This document shows positions 1 through 9,700 of a stretch of 26,767 nucleotides of DNA, in pieces. Made by a program: the position numbers and the translations under genes. The notes beneath the pieces are model-generated. The model was not told the origin of the DNA, did not search any database, and saw only the letters and a list, made by a program, of their open reading frames with translations. Within the stretch, counting starts at the first letter, position 1. The number at the start of each line of letters is the position of its first letter. Source of the stretch: a virus; the IMG/VR virus record IMGVR_UViG_3300017958_000050, positions 1-26,767 of that record; one strand, given 5' to 3'.

Positions 1-1043
1 CTGCCGTCTGTGATAGCAAGCTCTATATTTTTATCTTCAACTCTAAGAGTTGTTACATCAAAACTTGTAGTTTCTCCTTCTACTAAAAGATTGCCAGTTA
101 CACGCATATCTCCTGTTACGTCTAAGTTGTAAGCTGGATTACCTTGGAAAATACCAACACTTTTTGACCCTGCTTTAACTGTAATTGCATCTGTAATTAC
201 TGATCCTGCTCCAGAACTTCTTACACGTATTTTATAATCATAATCTAGTAACTGATTCTCTGTTACAAAACTTGTGCCTACAACTTTTTGAATGTTATTT
301 TGTGCAGGACCTATTGTTAGGCCGCCGGAGTTTTGAATTGTTAATGTTCCTGTAGTAGTTCCGTTTGCATCTGCTGGCAAAAACTGAGAAACGTTCTTTA
401 GTTCGCCGCTTTCTGAAATAAGGTTTACTGCCGAATCTGCTGTTCCGTAAAATTTGAAGTTTGAACTAATTAGATTTATACCCTCTTTGATTTCGCCTTC
501 TATACCAGAAATTTCTTCACCCGGGGCAGGAGTAAATGTTAGATTGCTAATTACGGCTGTTAATGTTCCACCAATCCACAAATCTACTACAACTCTAGTT
601 CTGCTTTGTATGTCTAAAACTGATCTAATTTGAAATCCGCTTGTTCCTTGCTGTGTAGTATATAAAGGTCCTGCTAAAGTTAACTCTGATCCGTCAAAAA
701 AGTAAAGTTGATCTGTAAGATTATTAATCCATAAATCTCCTGCTACCATTTGTGGATTTTCTTGCTGTACAAAAGGTCCACCTGCTACAACAAATTCGGT
801 GCCATTATAAACTTTTAATCTTTGTGCTGTTGTATCGTACCAAAGTTGTCCTCTTAGTGGACTAGAAGGCGAAGCACTGTTAGAAAAATTTTCTAACAGT
901 TTAATAAAATTTTCATTTAGAAATTCACCAAATCCTGTATAGTTTCGACCAATTAGCGTTAAATTGGTAGTATCTGTATCAACAAAGCCATCAATTAAGT
1001 CTACAAGGAGCGTTCCGTCGGTTTTATTTAATTTATAACTCAT
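1..1043 (-). CDS. Tail fibre-like structural protein, N-terminal part (3' end outside window)
   Basis: The gene begins at the ATG at 1043-1041 and runs off the left edge, leaving 347 visible codons. It starts MSYKLNKTDGTLLVDL. Residues about 38-60 carry an 'ENFIKLLENFSN' helix followed by GQLWYDTTAQRLKVYNGT, and a second, weaker copy follows (GDLWINNLTDQLYFFDGS). The same two-copy arrangement opens the upstream collar protein, so the two are paralogous at their N-termini. The visible end (NLDVTGDMRVTGNLLVEGE) is the VTGDL/VxGNL beta-repeat common in long fibres of T4-like cyanophages. The start is coupled to the previous gene by a TAATG overlap, with AGGAG seven bases upstream inside that gene. 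Role inferred: a virion fibre or baseplate-attached adhesin for host contact. The C-terminal receptor-binding part is not in the window. Confidence 0.75.
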   Translation of the reverse strand, partial: MSYKLNKTDGTLLVDLIDGFVDTDTTNLTLIGRNYTGFGEFLNENFIKLLENFSNSASPSSPLRGQLWYDTTAQRLKVYNGTEFVVAGGPFVQQENPQMVAGDLWINNLTDQLYFFDGSELTLAGPLYTTQQGTSGFQIRSVLDIQSRTRVVVDLWIGGTLTAVISNLTFTPAPGEEISGIEGEIKEGINLISSNFKFYGTADSAVNLISESGELKNVSQFLPADANGTTTGTLTIQNSGGLTIGPAQNNIQKVVGTSFVTENQLLDYDYKIRVRSSGAGSVITDAITVKAGSKSVGIFQGNPAYNLDVTGDMRVTGNLLVEGETTSFDVTTLRVEDKNIELAITDG

Positions 1044-3076
1044 TAATCAACTCCTGTGTAAATTATGTAGTTAAGTGACAAATACGGATTCATCACATCT
1101 AATGCTTCTCCTAGCGAGGCACCTAAAACTCCACCACTTGAACTAAGAGCTTGGCCTTGACCTGAACCTGTAGGAGAATCATAAACTATTGCATCAGGAT
1201 CGGAAGCAGGACTGCTAGGAACATCGCTTATAGCATAGAACTGGTCACCGTTATCAGCTCGCATATCATGCTCGTGTTCCGGAAGGTTACTAACATCAAT
1301 AGTCTTTTCTTGCGACCCGCCACTATTTCCTAATTCGCTTGCACCTAAGCCGTCAACTCGGCCAGCAGCCGAGCCGCCCATATTGTCTAGCCCTAACGGG
1401 AATCTTCCTCGTAAGTCAGGCAATGCAAAAAATTCAACTCCGCCGTCGGATACTAGCGAAGCATCTTTAAATGTAAATCCAATAATGTTAAACAAATCTG
1501 GGTATAAAACTTTAAGTATTTCTCCGCCGTTACATATGAGCCACCCTGTGGGTGCTGTTGCACCTGCATAAGGCATTATTGCTCCTATAGGTGTAGTTGG
1601 TACAGCAGATAATAAATCCCTTTGACTTATCTTAAATAATCCTGTCGAGCCGCTAACTCTGTTAATAAGAATTTCGTCGTCACCTTGTGTGTTGACGACA
1701 GAAGTTTTTCCAGAAATAAATGCGTTACTTACTGATGTGTTAAATGTTTTTGTACCGCCGCCTACTTGTCCGTCAAAAGTAAATGACGGTGCTTGAATAT
1801 CACCAGTCAATTCAAACGTAGTAACACTTGCTAATTTATCTGCACTTTGAGATTTACCAGCAAGTGTGCCTGAAATATTATTTGCAATTACATCGCCAAC
1901 AAAAGTTGTTGCATAAACATTCTGCCAACGCACTAGTTCTGTTCCTAAATTGCGGGCATTATTTAAATCTGGGGTTAGTGCTCTTGTAATTGTGCCGCCT
2001 AAAACTTTTAGTGTACCGCCTATGTTAACATCTTTTGCAACGCCGATGCCGCCTTTAGTTACAATAGATCCATCACTAATTGTTCCGCTATTTGAAACAC
2101 TTTCAACTTTTAATAAATCACTTACTTGTATATTACCAATAACATCAAGTGCTTCGTCTGGTGCAGAATTATTAATACCTACATTAGTAGAAGAATCTAC
2201 CCTTACTACAGTTTTTGTAGTTCCGTTATCGTTAACTCTGATGTCTATGTTTGCACCACTGGTGCTTTGTCTAATAACTCCAGCTTCGCCTTCTACACCT
2301 AAATTAAATTGACTTCCTGCACCTAATGCAATGCCTCCGTTATTTTTTACTTTTAGAGGAAAGTTTGTTATACTAGTCTGGTCGCCACGTAAAAAGTTTG
2401 ACGCTGGCACTGTCACCTCACCAACTACTAGTGCTTCTGCTTTTTCTGCAGGGCCATTAAATCTTGCAATGCCGTCACCTTTTACATCTAACGTAGTAAT
2501 GTTTATGCCAGGCTTAATTTCAGCAAAACCTCTAATTGTAGTTTTTGGTATAAATCTATCTGCACTAACAATTACAATCGGAGTAGCTTCTACTTCTATA
2601 AACAATACAACATAGTTTTGATCGTCAGTGCCAGTTAATTGTCTTGGACTTGCTCCAGTATTTAAACCGTCTGCAAAATCAGGTCCTACTAGCACCCAGC
2701 CTGATCCTGAAAAAAGATATAGTTGCTGATTGTCTGTATCTACCCAGAGGTCTCCAGTTACTGAATTTGTTACATCTGGTTGTGTAAGTCCTTTTTTGAG
2801 TCCTCCTGCAGATCCCCATGCAGTTCCGTCATAAACTTTAAGCTGGTTTACTCCGGCTGAAGTGTCGTACCATAGTTGTCCTTCTACAGGATTTACAGGT
2901 TCGTTTGAGTTTGCAAAATTTTCTAAAATATGTAAAAAGTTTTCAGCAATTGATGTACCGTACGCAGTTGTGTTTTTACCAGGGAGGCTTAAACTGGTTT
3001 CTTGATTAATTGTATTGTCTTCTACAATTATATTACCTTTATTAACTTGGTCTGTAAATCTAATTTGGTATGCCAT
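1043..3076 (-). CDS. Tail-collar domain fibre protein
   Basis: This 677-residue protein has three visible parts. The N-terminus (about residues 45-135) has an ENFLHILENFAN helix followed by two 'G(Q/D)LW-DT' motifs, GQLWYDT and GDLWVDT, each ending in a KVYDGT/LYLFSGS strand. The middle (about 150-490) is a low-complexity beta-rich shaft with LDVIGNIQV and GGTLKVLGG strands and an LGTELVRWQNVYATTF segment, as seen in marine phage fibres. The C-terminus (about 495-677) is a phage tail-collar domain (PF07484-like): PIGAIMPYAG, then GWLICNG, then ALPDLRGRFPLG, then NLPEHEHDM, ending PYLSLNYIIYTG. The GRFPLG and HEH motifs are diagnostic; in T4 gp12 comparable histidines bind metal. The start is preceded by GAGAGA four bases upstream, 9 bases after the 201-aa gene. 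Role inferred: fibre tip or short-tail-fibre-like adhesin. Confidence 0.87.
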   Translation of the reverse strand: MAYQIRFTDQVNKGNIIVEDNTINQETSLSLPGKNTTAYGTSIAENFLHILENFANSNEPVNPVEGQLWYDTSAGVNQLKVYDGTAWGSAGGLKKGLTQPDVTNSVTGDLWVDTDNQQLYLFSGSGWVLVGPDFADGLNTGASPRQLTGTDDQNYVVLFIEVEATPIVIVSADRFIPKTTIRGFAEIKPGINITTLDVKGDGIARFNGPAEKAEALVVGEVTVPASNFLRGDQTSITNFPLKVKNNGGIALGAGSQFNLGVEGEAGVIRQSTSGANIDIRVNDNGTTKTVVRVDSSTNVGINNSAPDEALDVIGNIQVSDLLKVESVSNSGTISDGSIVTKGGIGVAKDVNIGGTLKVLGGTITRALTPDLNNARNLGTELVRWQNVYATTFVGDVIANNISGTLAGKSQSADKLASVTTFELTGDIQAPSFTFDGQVGGGTKTFNTSVSNAFISGKTSVVNTQGDDEILINRVSGSTGLFKISQRDLLSAVPTTPIGAIMPYAGATAPTGWLICNGGEILKVLYPDLFNIIGFTFKDASLVSDGGVEFFALPDLRGRFPLGLDNMGGSAAGRVDGLGASELGNSGGSQEKTIDVSNLPEHEHDMRADNGDQFYAISDVPSSPASDPDAIVYDSPTGSGQGQALSSSGGVLGASLGEALDVMNPYLSLNYIIYTGVD

Positions 3077-3085
3077 TTATCTCTC

Positions 3086-3691
3086 TCAAATTCCTGATAA
3101 ACTTTGAACACGTACAGTATAATCTATTTGTATTAACCTGTTCAAAGATTTTTGAACTGGATGAAAAATTACATGAGTTAACAAACGACCGTTACCTGAT
3201 TCGCTAAAGCCTCTTAATCCTAATTCATCAAACACATAAAGGTTTTCTGCATCTGTTGCGTTGTCAAATGCATTTTGCCCTGCCGGTTCGCCGTAGTCTA
3301 ATAAACATGAACATAATATATCAGTATAGTTTGTGCCACTTACGTGTCTTGTTTCTATCCTGTTTCTAACTGGATCAAGATTATTAACACTCCTATCGTC
3401 GACTACTTTTGTAAAAGTTTGATTATATAAACTAGCATTAGTGCCAGTTGTGTTTGGTGTAAGGTATGTAATTATTCCGGTAGGATCAACTGATGTTCCA
3501 CCGTTTCCAAAACTCATTTCGTAAATAGTACCAGTCCCTTCGTTAGCCAAACTTTCCGCTAATGAAATACTCATATTTTCGTAATGTATAGCATTACGCT
3601 TATCGATAAGGACTTCGCCACTTTCTGGGTCGTGGATTTTAATATGTCCCTGTAATATTACACCATTGTTGTCTTTAAATTCTTCGCTCAT
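3086..3691 (-). CDS. Conserved virion structural protein of marine T4-like phages
   Basis: This 201-residue protein begins MSEEFKDNNGVILQGHIKIHDPESG and continues GEVLIDKRNAIHYENMS, then EMSFGNGGTSVDPTG. I recognise this 'IHDP-SGEVL-KRNAIHYENMS ... FGNGG' pattern as recurring in structural modules of T4-like cyanophages, but I know no experimental function. It is mostly beta-strand and loop, with no signal peptide or membrane segment. It contains a CSC motif (CSCLLDYGEP). It lies between the giant baseplate protein and the collar fibre, 22 bases after the former and 9 bases before the latter, with its own late-promoter-like sequence upstream. That position suggests a connector between baseplate and fibre, or a small wedge protein (the place held by gp8-gp10 in T4), but this is inference only. 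The SD is weak (GCGAGA, 3698-3703). Confidence 0.75.
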   Translation of the reverse strand: MSEEFKDNNGVILQGHIKIHDPESGEVLIDKRNAIHYENMSISLAESLANEGTGTIYEMSFGNGGTSVDPTGIITYLTPNTTGTNASLYNQTFTKVVDDRSVNNLDPVRNRIETRHVSGTNYTDILCSCLLDYGEPAGQNAFDNATDAENLYVFDELGLRGFSESGNGRLLTHVIFHPVQKSLNRLIQIDYTVRVQSLSGI

Positions 3692-3710
3692 TTTTTATCT
3701 CGCTATACTG

Positions 3711-3719
3711 TATTTATTC
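3711..3719 (-). promoter_or_regulatory. Predicted T4-type late promoter (GAATAAATA)
   Basis: The minus strand reads GAATAAATA, one base off the T4 late -10 element TATAAATA in its core (AATAAATA). It ends 19 bases before the ATG of the 201-aa gene, leaving room for a start site near 3705 and a short leader. The TAA at positions 3716-3714 is also the stop codon of the giant gene. The same nonamer appears before gp6. No -35 element is expected, because T4-type late promoters rely on the sliding clamp and a gp55-like sigma factor. Confidence 0.55.
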
Positions 3720-6700
3720 TGGTAAGTCAACTGTTGCGTCACGCAAGAATCTTGCAATGTCATTTTCAGCTTCAGTTAACGAAGTTCCAGTTGGATTCCA
3801 AACTTTTCCTTGCTTTCTTACAACTATAATTTTTTCGTTTATAGAAGGTACATAATTTAATGTTAGTATATTATCCGTAACATTAAACTCTGCTTCCGCT
3901 TCTACATCTGCTTCAGGTGAATCTTGATCTATTGTTGGATCAAAAACATCAATTACATTTTTACGTAGACGTTTTCCACCAGCAAATACTTCAAAATCGT
4001 CTGCAGAACTAGGAGTAAAGTCTAATTCAAAATTACCAGTGCTACCGTCAGGAGTTAATACTGTTGATATTAGCTCGTCCTTATAAGGAATAGTTTCTTT
4101 CGCACTCTGATCAAAAATCCTTGTACCGGCAGTATACACTTGCTTAACTCCTGTCCCTAGTGTTCCTCTTCTAAGTTGTCTTAAAGTATTTCCTTCTTTA
4201 ACAAAGTATTCTATTCTTTCTCCGTCTATAAACAGTACACCAGGCATATTTTTTAATTTATTAGGTTCGGTTAAATTGCTACCGTCTACTACTTCTACTC
4301 TTAAATCATACCAATTTAAATCTTGAGCTAATTCAAAAGTATATGTGTCATTTAATCTCTTGTAATGTGTTCTATTTAACATATCTTTGAATTGTCTAAA
4401 TCCAAATCTTTCATTCAATAAAGATGCTCTAAAATGCACAATATCAATTACATCATTTTCGCTCAACGTTTGTACAATTTGAATATAATATCTATCATCG
4501 GTTACATAGTAGTCTACGCTTGGTATCAACTGGTTGCCATTTACAGCGACCCATACATACTGAGCATCTAGTGCTTGACCTCTTAATTTGATTAAACCCG
4601 TTGTTAAATTATGATACTCTACATATTCCGATGTTCCACTGCTTAAGGTTGTGCGGTTAACAACGTCATAATTTATTCTAGTCATATCTTGTATATCGTG
4701 ATTACTGAACTGCAATACTTCTACTTTTGTATCTATAGGCATTGCAACACTAGTGTCAATTATCAATTCATTAGTTTCGGTATCAAAAGTGTACTCGCCG
4801 TCGTCGTTAACAAAAACCTCTAGTACATCGCCTGTTGTTCCTACACCACTAAAGAGCACAACACTTGTATTAAAGATATCATATCTATAACTAATTGTTT
4901 GTTCTAATTTTAACCCATTTAAATAAACATCTATTTGATCAGGAAGTAATGATACATTAGGCTGCTGGAATAATTGCAATTGATATTCTCTAGTGCTAGT
5001 TACTTCAAACCTTTGATTATATCCAGGATTTAAAATTTTATCTCCTACTGTAACAATAGCTTTATGCGTTACTGGAGGAGCATTAAATGGAATGTTTGAT
5101 AATTGGAATGCTAATGTAGAACCGTCAGCATAGAATGTATCCCTTTTAACATGGCTATAATTTGTACCAGATGCATAAAATATTCCGTAAGATATAACTG
5201 TTCCTGCAACAGGTGCTATAGTAAAGTTAAGTCCAAATTTATTATTTTCAGTTTCAAAAACAATTACGTCTACTGATTCTCTATTGGCTTGTACGTAATG
5301 TGTTGAGCCTGTTTGATAAGGAATATCTAATTCGTATATAATAGAAGTTCCGTCTGCTACAAATTCGTCTATGTCTAATATTTGTTCTCCGGAAATTCCC
5401 ATTGTAAGAATATTCAATTCACTGCCAGCAGTTGGAACAGTTGAAAAAGTAACAGTATTGTTAGTAACATCTAGTGTATATGCTGTTTCGTCAAGATTTA
5501 CTTTGTCTAGTCTTACAAACACTGCTTGATTTGTGTTTGGTTTAACACCTAAATCGTATACTGCTGTCGTACCGTCAGTAATATAGTTTTGACTATATAT
5601 TGTGCTTGCACCGTCACCCACTCTATGATATACTCGAATATCTAATGTGTCCACTAGTTGCCCTGGAACTAATTCTTCAGGACCTTTTGAAGTAGTAGGT
5701 GTTACAAATCCGTCGCCGTCTATATTAATCTCTTCTGCATTAATACCTTTTGCTGTGTTATATTGTAAATCTCCTCCAGTTAACTGAGTGTCATAAGCAA
5801 GCGGGTCAGGTAGGAAACTACCGTCTGAGGTGGTTTTTCTAACTATTAAAACATCGCCGTCAATAAGAGGAATATTTAAGCCGCTTTCAGACACATCTAT
5901 TTCTGTTTCGCCAGCACCAGTAATACTCTGAACTATTGCGTTTGGATTTGTAATCGGATTGCCGGTACCAAAATTCGGATCATCTATACGCACACCGTTT
6001 TTGTAAATATTATATACTATATCTACTTCTAAAGGCTGTTGTAATTCTATTGTTAAAGTTGAACTGTCTGTTCTAAATATTTCGTCTTCAAATGTGTTGT
6101 CGTAGGTATCCCAAGTGGATGCAAACCATTCGTTTGTATCCCATCCTGCAGGAGCATCAAATTGTAAACTTTTGACTTCAACGCCTCCGTAATCAATTCC
6201 GTCCATTAGTTGCGCAACATCTTTGCCTATCATTCCAGTTGTTGGATCATAGAAAAAATTGATTCTGTCTTGGGCATTGAGAAGATTTATATCATAAAAG
6301 TATTCAATTTTAATATCTGTGCCAGAAGCAGGAGGATCTATAAATTCAATGCGGCCAAGTTTACGTGAATATGATTTTGAATTGTCATCAACATTAGATA
6401 CTATGTATTGGCTTCTTAAAGATTCTATGCCGTCTATAGAAACAACCGTCCTTGTTGATTTTAAATCTATAGGCCATTTTAAAGTAAATTTTAGGTCAGC
6501 ACCAGTTCCTACAAAGTTTTCTGTTTGAGCTAGATTTGTTATGTAAAAATTACCACTTACTCTATCAAATTTTGATCGTATATGAACTCCTCGTACTTTT
6601 GTATTTCCTAAAACAGCAGATGCTCGTGCTTCAACACTACCGTCCTCTTGAGATCCATTAATTACTACTTGAGGTGCAGTTATGTATCCAGAGCCCTCTG

Positions 6701-9700
6701 ATAAAACTTGAATGCGAGTAATCTTTCCATCGCCTATGTATGCTTTTGCAGTTGCCCCAGAGCCGCCGCCGCCAACTAAAGAAATAACTGGTTCTTGTAA
6801 AAAGCCTGAGCCAGGCTCTGCTATATTAACTTCTGTAACGCTAAATCCTACATTATCTAACCAATGCTTCTTTGGATACTGTTGCATCTCTTCACTGATG
6901 CCTGTTATACCTGTTGTTGTTGTTTTTGCAGACTCAGGTACAATTTGTTTTGTAATTGAACTATAAGAAGCAGGCAAGTCAAAATCAGTAGTTACTGAAT
7001 TAGTTGGTTCTATTTTGTCGTATCCGCTAATATACTCTCTAATTTTTGTTTTAAAAGGTTTGACCTCATTTACATATTCTTGGTAATTTTCTAAATTATC
7101 ATTGTTAAATGTTAGTCTTTGCTCTAACTCTCCAACGTTGTGCTTACTCTTAACAAAACTTGTTTTAAACGCCCAGTCAACGTAATTTTGTTCTGCAAAA
7201 ACATATCGCAAGCTAGCAAAAAATAATTTATTATATTCTACTCGCAACTCATCGACAAAAATATCATCCCTAATAGTTTGTAATATTTTTCTTGTTTCGA
7301 TTATGGGTTGAATATCGTAATATCTTGCATCAAAACTAGTAGTGTCAAATCCTGTTCTATTAGCAACAGCATCATATAAACTTGACAAAAATTCTATAGT
7401 TCCATTTTCTCTTCCGATTGTTCTGTAATTAATTGTGTAATCTTCTGTGTCTACATCTGCAATTTTTTCTAATAATAACCATCCACCAGAACCAACTGAA
7501 TTTATTTTAACAATAGAGCCTAAATCTAATTCTAATGATGACAATTCGTAAGTAGCATCAATAATTTCATCTATACCCGAAAATTCATTATAGTCTGGTG
7601 CATACCAATCAACGTATTGCCAAAATTTAGATACATCATAAGCCTGTGTAGTTATCCTACTCCAGACTTTTTCTACAGAATCAAATTCGTTTATTGTCCA
7701 TCTGCCTGTTGCATTTTCATCAGCACGAACTAGTACACTAAACTTTCTTGTTTTGATAGTTGTAGATTCTGTGTAATTTTTTCCGCCGCGCAGTACAGTT
7801 ACATTAGAAACTTTACCTAAGGCATCTATGTCGATTCGAAGATCAGCGCCGGAGCCTTCTCCAACTATTTTATAAGAAGGTGGTTGTATGTACCCTCTAC
7901 CTGGATTTGTAATTTCAACTTGTACTATTTCGCCATCAACAATTAAAGGAGTTAGCTCTGCTTGAACAACTTTTGCTGTTCCTATAAATTCAATGTCAGC
8001 ATATGTATCAACAGCATTATCGTACAAATTAGAATTAATGTTCGGCAAAGGATCTTTTTCGTTTAAAACACTAAAATCTGCAAGATCAGACAATACAACA
8101 GTTTTTGCTACAGAGTTAATTCTATCTATAACCTGTTTTAATGCTTCTGGCTGATTTTTAAACCAACTTTGTCTTGGTTTAAACAATGTTCCGTATTTTT
8201 GTTTATCGCTTAATTCTGGATCGGGTACAGGTCTTTGATATTCGTCGTAGCCAATTAAACTATCAAACCATTTAGTTTCAATATCAGTTTTTGGTAAACT
8301 AGTCTCTAATCCTTCGGTCATTAATTGATATTCTGTATGAATATTTTGTTCTTGATTCTCAATTGTCCAATAACTAAAATTGATTGCAACATCCTTATCT
8401 TCAACATCTAAATTGCAATTATATAATGCAAATTTATTATTGCTAAGTAGCGCAGCAAATTTATAACCTTCTTGGAATGGATTTTCAATAAGTGCTCTAA
8501 TATCGTCTGCACTTAAATTTCTGTCCTCTAGTAGTGGCACAGTCCTTTTATTTCTTACCCAATAATAAAATACATTAGTAAATCTTTGCGCTACTGGGTC
8601 GTATTTTTGTTTTTGAGTGTAAAATCTGTCTCCATACCTTGTAGTACCAGTTATTCCTAAAACTTCGCCTTCGGCTGTACCACTTAAACTATCCCATTCG
8701 CTAGGAGAATATGTACTTTCAGTCCATTCGTATATTTCAATGCTTGTTCCAGGAAAAATTGTATTCCAAAAATTTGTTTGGAAAATTGTATCTGCTTGGT
8801 ATGTATTATAAAATCTTACATTTCTAAGATTCCACCATATTTTTCCAGTAGCATTTTCGCCCCATGCTGAAGTATTTTGCTCTTGGAAGTCTTCATTAAT
8901 TACATTGTAAAGTGCAGGATCGTATAATGTTTTGTAACTAATTTCTGCTTCAGCTGGTCCTGCAATTTTTCCTTGCACCGGATCTAGAATATCTATATAA
9001 TCAATAATTTTATTGGTTTTTATATTATAAATGTAAGCACCTCTAAACTTATCAACATTAACTACTGGAACTGGTTGTCTTAATACATTCCAAGCATTAG
9101 TTCCGTTTGGCTTTCTATATTCTAAAATTGTTCCTTGGTGGTCTTCTTTTGTTACTCTAGGAGTAGCTACGTATACATGATTTTTCTTAAGGTTTAAATT
9201 TTCTCCTAAATAAAAATAATCTTCATCTTGATAGCTAAGTGATTCTGAATAAACAAAAGAACCGTTTATATTTTCAAACATATAAACAACGCCGGTATCT
9301 TCTGTTCGCGTAGTAAATATAGTATGATTTCCGTCTATAGTAGTCCTTGCTGGAGATAGCGGAGATTCTCTATCAGTTGCATACTTACTGTTATACAAAG
9401 AACTAGAATTAATATTTCTTTGACTGTAAATATCAAACGTAGTTGGATTTACAGCATCAGATTGTAATCCTGTTACAGCTAAAACTTGGCCGTCGAACGC
9501 TACCTTTGATCCAAATTTTTCATTTGTTTCGTTATTAGCACTAGAAAGTGTTTGCACTAAAGTAAACTGCTGATTTTGCAGTTGATAAATGTATACCTTT
9601 CCTTGATTAATTTTATTATCGTCGGCTAAATTTTCGCCTATAGCTAGATAATTTCCGTCGTCGCTTAAATCTATCGATATACCAAATCCTGATATATCGT

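Noticed and set aside
1950-2615. Plus-strand open frames of 120 and 94 codons
   Set aside because: They lie wholly opposite the collar fibre gene, have Pro/Ser/Val-rich composition typical of antisense reading, and no SD site. The many other plus-strand frames (for example 6712-6966, 19803-20084, 23788-24096, 25280-25528) were rejected for the same reason.
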